DNA from: Cyclobacteriaceae bacterium
GTDB lineage: Bacteria > Bacteroidota > Bacteroidia > Cytophagales > Cyclobacteriaceae
Length of the DNA stretch: 40,451 bases
Direction: 5' to 3'
Assembly: GCA_016787605.1 (NCBI GenBank)
Contig: JAEUUE010000004.1
Span: 1 to 40,451, forward strand
The notes under the pieces were generated by a model, which did no database searches, had not been told where the DNA came from, and saw nothing but the letters and a program-made list of their open reading frames with translations. Positions within the stretch are counted from its first letter, which is position 1; each line of letters opens with the position of its first letter. The position numbers were made by a program, and so were the translations under genes. Below, in pieces: positions 26,145 through 34,160 of the stretch.

Positions 26145-26171
26145 CGTGATGACTGGCCAAATACCACCAGG

Positions 26172-28577
26172 ATGCTATCCAATTACCTCAAAGTTGCTGT
26201 CCGATCGTTGTTGCGCTTCAAGAGCTACACGCTAATCAATCTGCTGGGCCTTGCCCTCGGGCTGATGGCGGGCGTACTCATCCTGGTCTTTGTGCTGGAC
26301 GAACTGTCTTTCGATCAGTTCCACGCCAAGCGGGACCGGATCTATCGCGTCAACACGGCGTTCTTTACTGAGGGCTCCGAGCCGGAAGGTGCCAACGACA
26401 CCAACGGTTGGCCCATCGGAAAAATCCTGGAGAAGGACTACCCGGAGGTGGAAGCGGTGCTCTACGCACGCTTCTCCGGACTTCACATTAACCAGGAAGA
26501 TAAGCGCTTTCGTGAACGGAGTTTCTTTGCCAGCGAACAGCTGTTTGATATTTTCTCCTTTGAGTTGCTCAAGGGAAACCCGAAGACGGCCCTGAAGGAG
26601 CCTTACTCGGTGGTGATCTCGGAAGCGCTGGCGGCCAAACTGTTTCCTGGCCAGGATCCTTTTGGCAAGACCTTGCTCATGGCCGACACTCTCAACATGC
26701 TGGTTACCGGCATCATGAAAAACATCCCGTCCCAGTCGCATATCCAGGCGGAGATGTTCCTTTCATTTTCCACCTACGAAACGCTGGTCCCCGAATTCAG
26801 CTACGACGAAGGATGGGGCAACATTAATATGCGCAACTATATCCTCCTGCGCGAAGGGGCGGACTTCCAGTCGTTCGCGGCCAAATCGAAGAACATCTAC
26901 AACGAGCGGGCGGGAGAGATGCTGAAGAATTGGGGCGTGCAGTCGTACGTTCTCTACGATGCGCTGCCCGACATCTACCTCCGGGCCAAAACAGGCAATG
27001 GCATGGGTCCGAAAGGAAGCATCGACAGGCTTTACCTTCTTTCAGGCATTGCGTTCTTCGTGATTGTATTGGCCTGCATCAACTTCATTAACCTGGCCAC
27101 TGCACGCTCGGTATTCCGGGCTAAGGAAGTCGGGCTCCGTAAAGTGGTGGGATCGACCCGCAGCAGTCTCATCGGCCAGTTTCTAAGCGAGTCTTTTGTG
27201 CTCACGGCTTTGGCTATGGTGATGGCCTTGGCTCTCGTGGGGCTGCTCCTGCCCACCTTCAACCAATTGCTGGGCAAGTCCTATGAACTTTCTGCGCTTA
27301 CCCAGGGCAATGTGCTGATGGGTCTGCTGCTCCTTCTGGTTGGTATTACGGTCCTTGCCGGCTATTACCCCGCGTGGGTGCTGTCGGGCCTTCGTCCTTC
27401 CCAGGTATTGGCGGGACGAATGCAAACCGGGCAACGGGGCACAGGCATTCGGCGATTCCTGGTGGTATTCCAGTTCTTTGTTTCCGTCTGTCTCGTTACC
27501 GGCACCCTGGTGGTGATCGATCAGATCAACTTCATGCAGAACCAGGACCTGGGTTTCAACCGTGAACAGGTACTGGTGATCAACTCGGTACGGGTCAACC
27601 TGGAGGATCAGCAGCCGAAAGAAACCTTCCGCAACCAGGTCGCCGACCTGGCCATGGTAAACAGGGTGTCCCGCACCATGCAAGTTCCGGGTATTTCCGG
27701 ATGGCAGGGACAAATTGCCTACCCGGAAGGAAAGTCGGGCGACGAGGCTGTGAGCGTGGAGTACATGGGTGTGGATGAGAATTATGTGGACGTTCTCGGC
27801 CTGGAAATCATTGCAGGACGTTCGTTCAGCAAGGATCACCCGGACGAGCTTCACAATGGGCTCATTCTTAATGAAGCCGCCGTTGCCGTATTTGGCTGGA
27901 GTTCCCCGGAAGAGGCTATAGGAAAGCAGATTACTTCTCCGTCGAAGCAGCCGGAGGGTACGGTCATCGGGGTCATCCGCGACTATCATCATGAAGGGTT
28001 GCAGCAGAAAATTGGGCCGATCACCCTCGACTATAACCCTGGCTATCTTTTTGCCATCCGCTACCAGGCGTCGGACACGCGCGCACTCCTGGCCTCTCTA
28101 GAAGAGATGTGGACCCGGTCATTTCCCGGCTACGAGTTTAACTATTTCTTCCTCGACGATCAGTTTGAAAAGGAATATCAGTCCGAGCAGCGACTTGCCA
28201 GCGTGCTCGGGATGTTTTCGATATTGACCATTGTGATCGCCGTGATCGGCATGATCGGCCTGGTTTCATTCCTGGTGATCTCCAAGACCAAGGAAATCGG
28301 CGTGCGGAAAGTGCTCGGCGCCAGTGTCTTCAGCATTTCTACGTTATTGACCCGTGAATTTGTGACGCTGGTCCTCGTCGCGGGCTTGTTGGCGTCCCCG
28401 CTCACCTGGTACCTGGCGTCGGGTTGGCTCGAATCATTTGCTTATCGTACCTCCCTGAACCCTCTTTTGTTCCTCGTGTCGACGGTTACCGCGGTGATGG
28501 TAGCCTTGGTTGCCGTCAGCGTCCAGACCCTCCGCGCGGCCATGGCTGACCCGGTCAATTCTCTTCGGTACGAATAA
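26172..28577 (+). CDS. Duplicated MacB/FtsX-type ABC transporter permease 1
   Basis: 801 residues. Two copies of a unit made of one TM helix, a MacB-type periplasmic core and a three-helix FtsX domain. TM1 is near 18-40, the first FtsX domain from about 284 with EVGLRKVVG near 319, TM5 near 425-445 (FLVVFQFFVSVCLVTGTLVV), and the second FtsX domain from about 672 with KEIGVRKVLG near 707. The C-terminal LRYE is shared by the family. The ATG at 26172 gives the standard MLSNYLKVAVRS start; an upstream GTG in frame would begin inside the SRP RNA and is rejected. Related proteins form mechanotransmission-type transporters with a separate ATPase, usually for lipoproteins, peptides or lipids; the substrate is unknown. 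First gene of a run of three. Confidence 0.9.
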   Translation: MLSNYLKVAVRSLLRFKSYTLINLLGLALGLMAGVLILVFVLDELSFDQFHAKRDRIYRVNTAFFTEGSEPEGANDTNGWPIGKILEKDYPEVEAVLYARFSGLHINQEDKRFRERSFFASEQLFDIFSFELLKGNPKTALKEPYSVVISEALAAKLFPGQDPFGKTLLMADTLNMLVTGIMKNIPSQSHIQAEMFLSFSTYETLVPEFSYDEGWGNINMRNYILLREGADFQSFAAKSKNIYNERAGEMLKNWGVQSYVLYDALPDIYLRAKTGNGMGPKGSIDRLYLLSGIAFFVIVLACINFINLATARSVFRAKEVGLRKVVGSTRSSLIGQFLSESFVLTALAMVMALALVGLLLPTFNQLLGKSYELSALTQGNVLMGLLLLLVGITVLAGYYPAWVLSGLRPSQVLAGRMQTGQRGTGIRRFLVVFQFFVSVCLVTGTLVVIDQINFMQNQDLGFNREQVLVINSVRVNLEDQQPKETFRNQVADLAMVNRVSRTMQVPGISGWQGQIAYPEGKSGDEAVSVEYMGVDENYVDVLGLEIIAGRSFSKDHPDELHNGLILNEAAVAVFGWSSPEEAIGKQITSPSKQPEGTVIGVIRDYHHEGLQQKIGPITLDYNPGYLFAIRYQASDTRALLASLEEMWTRSFPGYEFNYFFLDDQFEKEYQSEQRLASVLGMFSILTIVIAVIGMIGLVSFLVISKTKEIGVRKVLGASVFSISTLLTREFVTLVLVAGLLASPLTWYLASGWLESFAYRTSLNPLLFLVSTVTAVMVALVAVSVQTLRAAMADPVNSLRYE

Positions 28578-28592
28578 TTGCTCCGCCCCAGG

Positions 28593-28617
28593 TAACCATC
28601 GGTCAAACGGTTGGTTA
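28593..28617. other. Short inverted repeat between permease genes 1 and 2
   Basis: TAACCA and TGGTTA arms, 6 bp, separated by 13 nt, in the 55-nt gap before permease 2. No T-tract follows on the plus strand, so it is not a convincing terminator. Confidence 0.3.
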
Positions 28618-28632
28618 TAGCTAAAACATCCG

Positions 28633-31044
28633 ATGATCCAGAATTACCTTCTCGCCGTTTGGCGTAATTTCCGACGAAACAGGCTGTTTACGGTGATCAA
28701 CATCTCCGGGCTTGCCATTGGCATTACGGCCTGCCTGTTGATCGCCCAGTACGCCGCCTTCGAGTTGTCGTATGACCGGTTTTGGATGGAGCCGGAGCGC
28801 GTATTCCGGGTACACCTGGATCGCTATGACAAGGGTGCGCTGTCTACCCGGTGGGCAGCCGGTTGCCTGGGGATCGGTCCCGACCTCAAAGCCAATTTTC
28901 CGGAAATCGAGTCGTATGTGCGGCTCACGGAAAGCACAGCGTTGCTGGCCCATGGAGATACCTACTTCAGTGAACTCTCGGTGTATTATGCCAGCGAGGA
29001 TTTCTTCGAGGTGTTCGGGTATCCGTTAATGGAGGGGTCGGATACGGCTGCACTTCGGGGACCTAATCGCATGGTGATATCCAGGTCGCTTGGAAGAAAG
29101 TACTTCGGCGAAGAGAACCCGATTGGAAAGACGCTGCGTAACCGCGGGCGCACGGATTACCTGATCACCGGCGTTTTTGAAGACTTCCCGGAACATTCCC
29201 ACCTGAAGATCGATGCGCTGCTGTCATTCGCAACCTACGCCAAGATCATTGGGCGTACCGATGAATCGGCTTTGACCGAGTGGCAATGGGACGGATTTCT
29301 GACTTACGTGAGACTTCGCCCGAATACCGATGTCCACCAACTGGAATCTAAATTGCCGCCCTTCGTGGTGAGTAAAGTGGGCGAGGAGCTGAAGCAATAC
29401 AACGCAGGGATGAAGTTCTATTTCATGCCCCTGACCAACATTCACCTGGATTCAAACTTTATCGGCGAATTCAAGCCCAATGGTGATCGCGAGACGGTCT
29501 ACTTTCTGAGCGTGGTAGCGGTATTGGTATTGCTCATCGCCTGGATCAACTACATTAACCTGACCACGGCCAGGTCGGTTGAACGGGCACGGGAAGTGGG
29601 GGTGAGGAAGGTGATGGGCAGTATGCGCAGCCAGTTGGTGCAGCAGTTTCTGACCGAATCGCTGGTGATGAATATCGCGGCAGTGCTTCTGGCCGCCGTC
29701 TTGTTTGTCGTGGTTACACCCTGGTACGCTGATTTTGCGGGCCGCGACCTTGGCGGATTTTTGTTCAAGAATATCTCCTTTTGGCTGGCGGCGTTGACTA
29801 TCCTGCTGGCCGGTGCAGGGCTTTCAGGGCTTTACCCTGCCTTTGTGCTCTCGGGTTACCGGCCAGCAGAGGTGCTGAAGGGCAAATTCAGGAACAGCAG
29901 CCAGGGAGTCTTCTTCCGTAAGAGTTTGGTAGTGGTTCAATTTGCGGCTTCGCTTATCCTTGTCATCGGTACATTCACGGTCTATCGGCAGTTGTCCTTC
30001 ATGCGCGATCAGGACCTGGGCCTGAATATCAACCAGACGGTTGTCATACGATCGCCGCTGGTGATCGACTCCACGTACCAGTCCAAATATACCGTGCTCA
30101 AGAACAGGTTCGCCCAATTGCCTGATGTCGCGTCCGTTTGTGCGTCGACGGTCGTTCCGGGGCAGGGCGGAGACAATGCGGGGGGGATTCGCCGGCTAAG
30201 CCAGACCGATGATGAGCAGAATCAATACCGCTTCATGTACGTGGACGGCGACTACATTTCGTCCTACGAGATGAACCTGGCGGCCGGGCGTATGTTCTCG
30301 GCAGAGGTGTCGGGAGAAGGCCGTAACGTCATCTTTAACGAGGCAGGCATCCGGTTACTCGGCTTTGATAAGCCTGAGGAGGCAATCAATGAGTCTATCT
30401 TTTTCTGGGGCGATACCTTGCGAATTGTCGGTGTCCTGAAAAATTTTCATCACGAATCGGTCAAAAAGGCGGTTGAACCCTTGATTTTTCGCTACACCGA
30501 GGCCCCGCAAGGATCTTACTCGGTCAAAATCAGCACCACCAATGTCAGGCAATCGATGAGTCAGCTGGAGGAGATCTGGAAGGAGATATTCCCGGGGAAT
30601 CCATTCACCTATCATTTCCTCGACGATTTCTTCAACAGGCAGTACCAGGCCGACCAACAGTTTGGGAAGGTGTTCACCCTGTTCTCGATGCTGGCTACCT
30701 TCATCGCTTGCCTGGGCCTGTTCGGACTGTCTTCTTTGACGGCACTTCAGCGAACCAAAGAGATCGGCGTTCGCAAGGTTCTGGGTGCCTCCGTTCCGGG
30801 AATCTTGCTTCTCATGAGCAAGGATTATCTCTACCTTCTGGCTATTGCCATCGCAACGGCAACACCCCTGGCCTGGTGGATCATTGACGGATGGCTCTCG
30901 GGTTTTGCCACCCGAATCCCGCTATCCTGGGTATTTTTTGCCATTCCGAGCCTCCTGGTCATTGCGATTGCCCTGTTGACCGCCGGTGTTCATACGCTTC
31001 GTGCGGCAAACGCTGACCCCGTCAGGGCGCTGCGGTACGAGTAG
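28633..31044 (+). CDS. Duplicated MacB/FtsX-type ABC transporter permease 2
   Basis: 803 residues with the same layout as permease 1: TM1 near 17-38 (FTVINISGLAIGITACLLIA), periplasmic core, first FtsX domain from about 289 (NYINLTTARS, EVGVRKVMG near 322), TM5 near 430-450, second core, second FtsX domain with KEIGVRKVLG near 710, end ALRYE. The closest relative in the window by eye is permease 5 (36661-39087), not its neighbours: both have VVQ/VFQFAAS at TM5, SFMRxxDLG, DSTY, a GGIRRL/SGIRRL segment in the second core, and IACxGLFGL. It lies 55 nt after permease 1, so the two are probably in one operon. Substrate unknown. Confidence 0.9.
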   Translation: MIQNYLLAVWRNFRRNRLFTVINISGLAIGITACLLIAQYAAFELSYDRFWMEPERVFRVHLDRYDKGALSTRWAAGCLGIGPDLKANFPEIESYVRLTESTALLAHGDTYFSELSVYYASEDFFEVFGYPLMEGSDTAALRGPNRMVISRSLGRKYFGEENPIGKTLRNRGRTDYLITGVFEDFPEHSHLKIDALLSFATYAKIIGRTDESALTEWQWDGFLTYVRLRPNTDVHQLESKLPPFVVSKVGEELKQYNAGMKFYFMPLTNIHLDSNFIGEFKPNGDRETVYFLSVVAVLVLLIAWINYINLTTARSVERAREVGVRKVMGSMRSQLVQQFLTESLVMNIAAVLLAAVLFVVVTPWYADFAGRDLGGFLFKNISFWLAALTILLAGAGLSGLYPAFVLSGYRPAEVLKGKFRNSSQGVFFRKSLVVVQFAASLILVIGTFTVYRQLSFMRDQDLGLNINQTVVIRSPLVIDSTYQSKYTVLKNRFAQLPDVASVCASTVVPGQGGDNAGGIRRLSQTDDEQNQYRFMYVDGDYISSYEMNLAAGRMFSAEVSGEGRNVIFNEAGIRLLGFDKPEEAINESIFFWGDTLRIVGVLKNFHHESVKKAVEPLIFRYTEAPQGSYSVKISTTNVRQSMSQLEEIWKEIFPGNPFTYHFLDDFFNRQYQADQQFGKVFTLFSMLATFIACLGLFGLSSLTALQRTKEIGVRKVLGASVPGILLLMSKDYLYLLAIAIATATPLAWWIIDGWLSGFATRIPLSWVFFAIPSLLVIAIALLTAGVHTLRAANADPVRALRYE

Positions 31045-31100
31045 AACTGCAACTTTATTTCGGTTCTGATCGTCCAATAGGTACTGCCAACCCACTACCT

Positions 31101-33512
31101 ATGCTCAAGAGTATTCTGATTACCGCGCTGCGAAACATCTTCCGCAACCGGGCCTTTTCTGCCATCAACCTGGTCGGCCTCTCCATCAGCATGTCGCTGG
31201 GCTTGCTGATCATCACGGTCATCCAGGAGCAATTCACTTTTGACACTTTTCACGCCGATTCTGAGCGCATCGTTCGGATCAATACACGCGCAGTTCGCGC
31301 AGACGGAGGTGCGGAAGAGTATGCATCGGTCCCCTTTCCCCTGGGGAACGCCATTGAACAGGACTACGGCTTTGCGGAGTCGGTCGTGCGGGTAAATCGG
31401 TACCTGAATGGCGATGCGGTGGCCGGGAATACCACTGTTCCCGTACTGGGATTATTGGCCGACCCAAGCCTGCTGACCGTATTTAACTTTCCCCTGGAGC
31501 GTGGCGACGCTCAGAGCGCCTTGTCAATGCCATCCAGCCTGGTGCTCACCCATGAAACGTCGGTCCGGCTTTTTGGCAACGCCGACCCTATGGGGCGAGG
31601 GGTGACCATCAAAGGCTACGGCGAGTTTCAGGTGACCGGGGTGCTGGCACCTTTCCCGGCCAAGACCCACTTTGAGTTTGAAGTCCTGGGGTCCACGTCG
31701 CTGCTCCCGGTCCTGGAAAAGAACCGAATTGTAGAGGCGACCACCGACAGTTGGAACAATTACTATGGCAGTTATGTATACGTCAAGATCAAGGAGGGTG
31801 CAAAGGTGGAGGAGGTGGGTCAGGCATTGAAGGCCATTACGGGAAAGTACTACGCCGACCTTGAGTTGGAGACCCGTGACAAGGGCTATGAGTTCTTTGT
31901 CTTGCCCTTAGGTGAGCTTACGCCCGGCCCCATGATGTCCAATCAGATGGGTACCGGCATGCCGATGTTGCTGGTGATTTTTCTCGGGGTGCTGGCGGGT
32001 ATCATCATGCTGATGGCCTGCTTTAATTACACCAACCTGATGATTGCCAAGTCGCTTTCCCGGGTGCGGGAAATCGGTATCCGCAAAGTGATCGGTGCGC
32101 GGCGCAGTCAAGTGTTTGTGCAGTTCGTGGGTGAGGCCATCGTCTTCTCCCTGTTGGCCCTGGCCGCCTCCTACGGGCTGCTTCAACTGCTGAAGCCGGC
32201 CTTTCGTCAACTGAATATCGCGCGGGAATTTGCCGTATCCCTGGGCGAGAGCGGTACCCTATATCTGTATTTCCTTGGTTTTGCAGTAGTTACCGGCTTG
32301 CTGGCCGGATTCCTTCCTTCTGCTTATTTGTCTGCGTTGAAGCCGGTTTCGGTGCTCAGGGATGCCGGTACCACCCGGGTGATGTCCCGGCAGGCGTTGC
32401 GAAAGGGGCTCATCGTCTTCCAGTTTACCCTGTCGGTATGCTTCATCATTGTCATCACCGTCATTTTCAACCAGGTCAATTACATGCTCGAGAAGGACTA
32501 TGGGTTTAATGAAAAGGATATTCTGAATGTCCGACTTCAGGGAGTGGCCTTCGAAAAGCTGGCGGCAGAAATGGAGCGGATGCCCGGTGTGATTTCCATG
32601 GGTGGTGTCTCGCACCGGTTGGGGACATGGCAAGACCGTGCCAGTGACTATAAGGCCGAACCCGGCGCGGAGCCATTTGTTATGCGTGACTTCATGGTGG
32701 ACAGAACCTATATCGAACAACTGGGACTGACGTTTGTAGCGGGACGGAATTTCGACCAGGCGCCGGCCGGTGAGCGGGAACGTCACGTGCTCCTCAACGA
32801 ACGCGCCGTGGCCCGGTTGGGATTCAAGTCGGCCATCGATGCCGTGGGGGCACCCCTCTACCTGAACGACAGTACGTCGCTGGAAATCATCGGCGTGTTA
32901 AAGGATTTTCACTTCCGGCCGATGAATTACGAGATCGGGCCGCTGGCTTTGCGGAACAACCCGGCCGAGTTCGGATTCCTGAGCGCAAGAATTGCCCCGG
33001 GCAGCGAAGCAGGGATTGTGGCGGGTCTGGAGAAATCCTGGAAGATCTTCGACGACGTACATCCGCTGGAGTGGAGCAGGATGGAGGATGAAATAGACGA
33101 AGCCTACACGGATTCCGGCTTTGTCGATGTGGTGAAGATTGTCGGGTACATTTCGTTCCTGGCGATTACCCTGGCCTGCCTGGGGATGTTGGGCATGGCT
33201 ATGTATGCCACCCGCGTCCGCCTGAAAGAGATTGGCATCAGAAAGGTGATGGGCGCGAGTGAGGGTGAGGTCGTGATGGTCCTGAGCCGTGGCTTTATGT
33301 TATTGGTAGTCATAGGTGCCTGCCTGGGAACACCCCTGGGCTATTTCCTTGGGTCGGTATTTCTCGATTCCTACGCCTATAAAGCCCCGCTTACCTTACT
33401 GGCGTTGGCGTCGGGCTTCCTGGTGATGTCATTCCTGGGTGCCTTGACGATTGGATCACAAACCTGGACGGCCTCGCGCCGCAACCCGGTGGAAAGTCTT
33501 AGGTACGAGTAA
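31101..33512 (+). CDS. Duplicated MacB/FtsX-type ABC transporter permease 3
   Basis: 803 residues, same two-unit plan. TM1 is near 17-40 (AINLVGLSISMSLGLLIITV), the first FtsX domain from about 290 (ACFNYTNLMIAKS, REIGIRKVIG near 323), TM5 near 432-455 (KGLIVFQFTLSVCFIIVITV), and the second FtsX domain with KEIGIRKVMG near 710; end ESLRYE. It is the most divergent member: the usual Y-x-DE-x-SFDxFH motif after TM1 is IQEQFTFDTFHADSERI, and the second core differs from the others. It follows permease 2 by 56 nt and ends the first permease operon, because a long non-coding gap follows. Substrate unknown. Confidence 0.9.
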   Translation: MLKSILITALRNIFRNRAFSAINLVGLSISMSLGLLIITVIQEQFTFDTFHADSERIVRINTRAVRADGGAEEYASVPFPLGNAIEQDYGFAESVVRVNRYLNGDAVAGNTTVPVLGLLADPSLLTVFNFPLERGDAQSALSMPSSLVLTHETSVRLFGNADPMGRGVTIKGYGEFQVTGVLAPFPAKTHFEFEVLGSTSLLPVLEKNRIVEATTDSWNNYYGSYVYVKIKEGAKVEEVGQALKAITGKYYADLELETRDKGYEFFVLPLGELTPGPMMSNQMGTGMPMLLVIFLGVLAGIIMLMACFNYTNLMIAKSLSRVREIGIRKVIGARRSQVFVQFVGEAIVFSLLALAASYGLLQLLKPAFRQLNIAREFAVSLGESGTLYLYFLGFAVVTGLLAGFLPSAYLSALKPVSVLRDAGTTRVMSRQALRKGLIVFQFTLSVCFIIVITVIFNQVNYMLEKDYGFNEKDILNVRLQGVAFEKLAAEMERMPGVISMGGVSHRLGTWQDRASDYKAEPGAEPFVMRDFMVDRTYIEQLGLTFVAGRNFDQAPAGERERHVLLNERAVARLGFKSAIDAVGAPLYLNDSTSLEIIGVLKDFHFRPMNYEIGPLALRNNPAEFGFLSARIAPGSEAGIVAGLEKSWKIFDDVHPLEWSRMEDEIDEAYTDSGFVDVVKIVGYISFLAITLACLGMLGMAMYATRVRLKEIGIRKVMGASEGEVVMVLSRGFMLLVVIGACLGTPLGYFLGSVFLDSYAYKAPLTLLALASGFLVMSFLGALTIGSQTWTASRRNPVESLRYE

Positions 33513-33528
33513 CCAAATTGCCTCCAGC

Positions 33529-33560
33529 TCCTAGATTCTAGCTTCTGGATTCTAGCTTCT
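33529..33560. repeat. Second copy of the CTAGATTCTAG-type interspersed repeat
   Basis: CTAGATTCTAGCTTCT at 33531-33546 is identical to 24236-24251, followed by a partial second copy (GGATTCTAGCTTCT, 33547-33560). As at the first site, it lies just after a stop codon, 17 nt downstream of permease 3. Confidence 0.75.
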
Positions 33561-33565
33561 TCCCT

Positions 33566-33621
33566 TTGTGCATAACTTGGTTGAAAAGTTGTGCAGTTCT
33601 TTTTCATGAAATAGTTGTACA
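33566..33621 (+). promoter_or_regulatory. Three iterated TTGTGCA-like heptamers
   Basis: TTGTGCA at 33566 and 33589 and TTGTACA at 33615, spaced 23 and 26 nt. The last two are part of a 10-nt direct repeat, AGTTGTGCAG/AGTTGTACAG. They precede the candidate RNA and could bind a regulator of it; this is inference only. Confidence 0.3.
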
Positions 33622-33677
33622 GTCAATAAGGTGAAATTACCTTCATCTCACCAAGTCGATCGAAGCAGATTGATCAG

Positions 33678-33920
33678 GCAACCCGGTAAACAACACCCAG
33701 TTTTCTACGGAATTCGGGGTCAAAAAAGCCGGGGTGGCCGGGTTGCGTAAGCGAAAAGGGCCTTCGGGCAACTGGCGTGAGCGCGGAGTCGAGAACGGCA
33801 ATCGCAAGGTTGTCGGGGCAAATTCCAGTATGACCAGGCGGTTTGGGGTTACGCAAAGGCTACGGCTGATGCGCTGACAAGACGGGAGCGATCAAGCAAT
33901 TGATTCGCTCCCGTTTTTTT
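33678..33920 (+). ncRNA. Candidate structured non-coding RNA of unknown family
   Basis: No known RNA family is recognised. Evidence for structure: a 9-bp perfect long-range pairing (GCAACCCGG at 33678-33686 with CCGGGTTGC at 33738-33746); an 8-bp stem capped by a GCAA tetraloop at 33796-33815; small GUAA, UUCG and GUGA-capped hairpins between them (33743-33785); and a strong terminator at the 3' end. The 5' end is uncertain and may begin as far left as about 33623, where an AAGGT/ACCTT hairpin competes with a GGTGA/TCACC pairing. I looked for hallmark sequences of tmRNA and RNase P RNA and saw none; 6S RNA cannot be excluded. A short reading frame through it has no typical start or known motif. 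Confidence 0.45.
33882..33920 (+). terminator. Strong intrinsic terminator
   Basis: A 14-bp hairpin (ACGGGAGCGA paired with TCGCTCCCGT, then TCAA with TTGA after one bulged T) capped by GCAA and followed directly by T7 (33914-33920). It faces rightward, so it ends a plus-strand transcript: either the candidate RNA or read-through from permease 3. Confidence 0.85.
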
Positions 33921-33922
33921 AT

Positions 33923-33958
33923 GCCCGTTTTCGGGCGCTTTTGACCGCCCGTGGTCAA
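33923..33958 (+). other. Two further hairpins behind the terminator
   Basis: GCCCG-TTTT-CGGGC (33923-33936), followed by GCTTTT like a second weak terminator, then TTGACC-6 nt-GGTCAA (33941-33958). Together with the preceding hairpin this makes three in 77 nt. Confidence 0.5.
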
Positions 33959-34088
33959 CCCCATTTGCGGCAGATCCGGAAGAAGAACGCAGCCGGCTAC
34001 AACTTTTCCCCAATTCAATTCATCTTTACCTCATGCCAATCGTCAAAGCAGTGACCCGGCACGATATTGACAATCGGTGACCGGCCTG

Positions 34089-34128
34089 CCCCGGCGTAGC
34101 CCCGATAACGATCGGGGCGAAGTCGGGG
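34089..34128. repeat. Nested inverted repeat upstream of permease 4
   Basis: Inner arms GCCCCGAT (34099-34106) and ATCGGGGC (34111-34118) around AACG, nested within outer arms CCCCG (34089-34093) and CGGGG (34124-34128). It lies 32 nt before permease 4. Could be an operator, a leader hairpin or a mobile palindromic element. Confidence 0.6.
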
Positions 34129-34160
34129 TGACCAGAGCTTAACGCCTAAAATGCTGCCCC

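Larger units (their letters stand above)
33513..34160. other. 648-bp intergenic region without a convincing protein gene
   Basis: From left to right it holds a CTAGATTCTAG-type repeat, three TTGTGCA-like heptamers, a candidate structured RNA ending in a strong intrinsic terminator, two further hairpins, a stretch with nothing recognisable (33959-34088), and a nested inverted repeat. It splits the permease cluster into two transcription units. The leader of permease 4 must lie near its right end, but I found no TAnnTTTG element there. Confidence 0.7.

Noticed and set aside
25968-26171. N-terminal extension of permease 1 starting at a GTG
   Set aside because: It would begin inside the SRP RNA, its sequence is unlike the other permeases, and ATG 26172 gives the family's normal start.
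33674-33856. 60-codon minus-strand frame in the intergenic region
   Set aside because: No recognisable motif or promoter, and it overlaps the candidate structured RNA.
33678-33920. tmRNA or RNase P RNA
   Set aside because: I saw no tag-peptide frame of the tmRNA kind and no GAGGAAAGUCC-type RNase P core.
34056-34072. Second sigma-54-like element (GGCACG then TTG) before permease 4
   Set aside because: Spacing is one nucleotide short and the -12 GC is absent.
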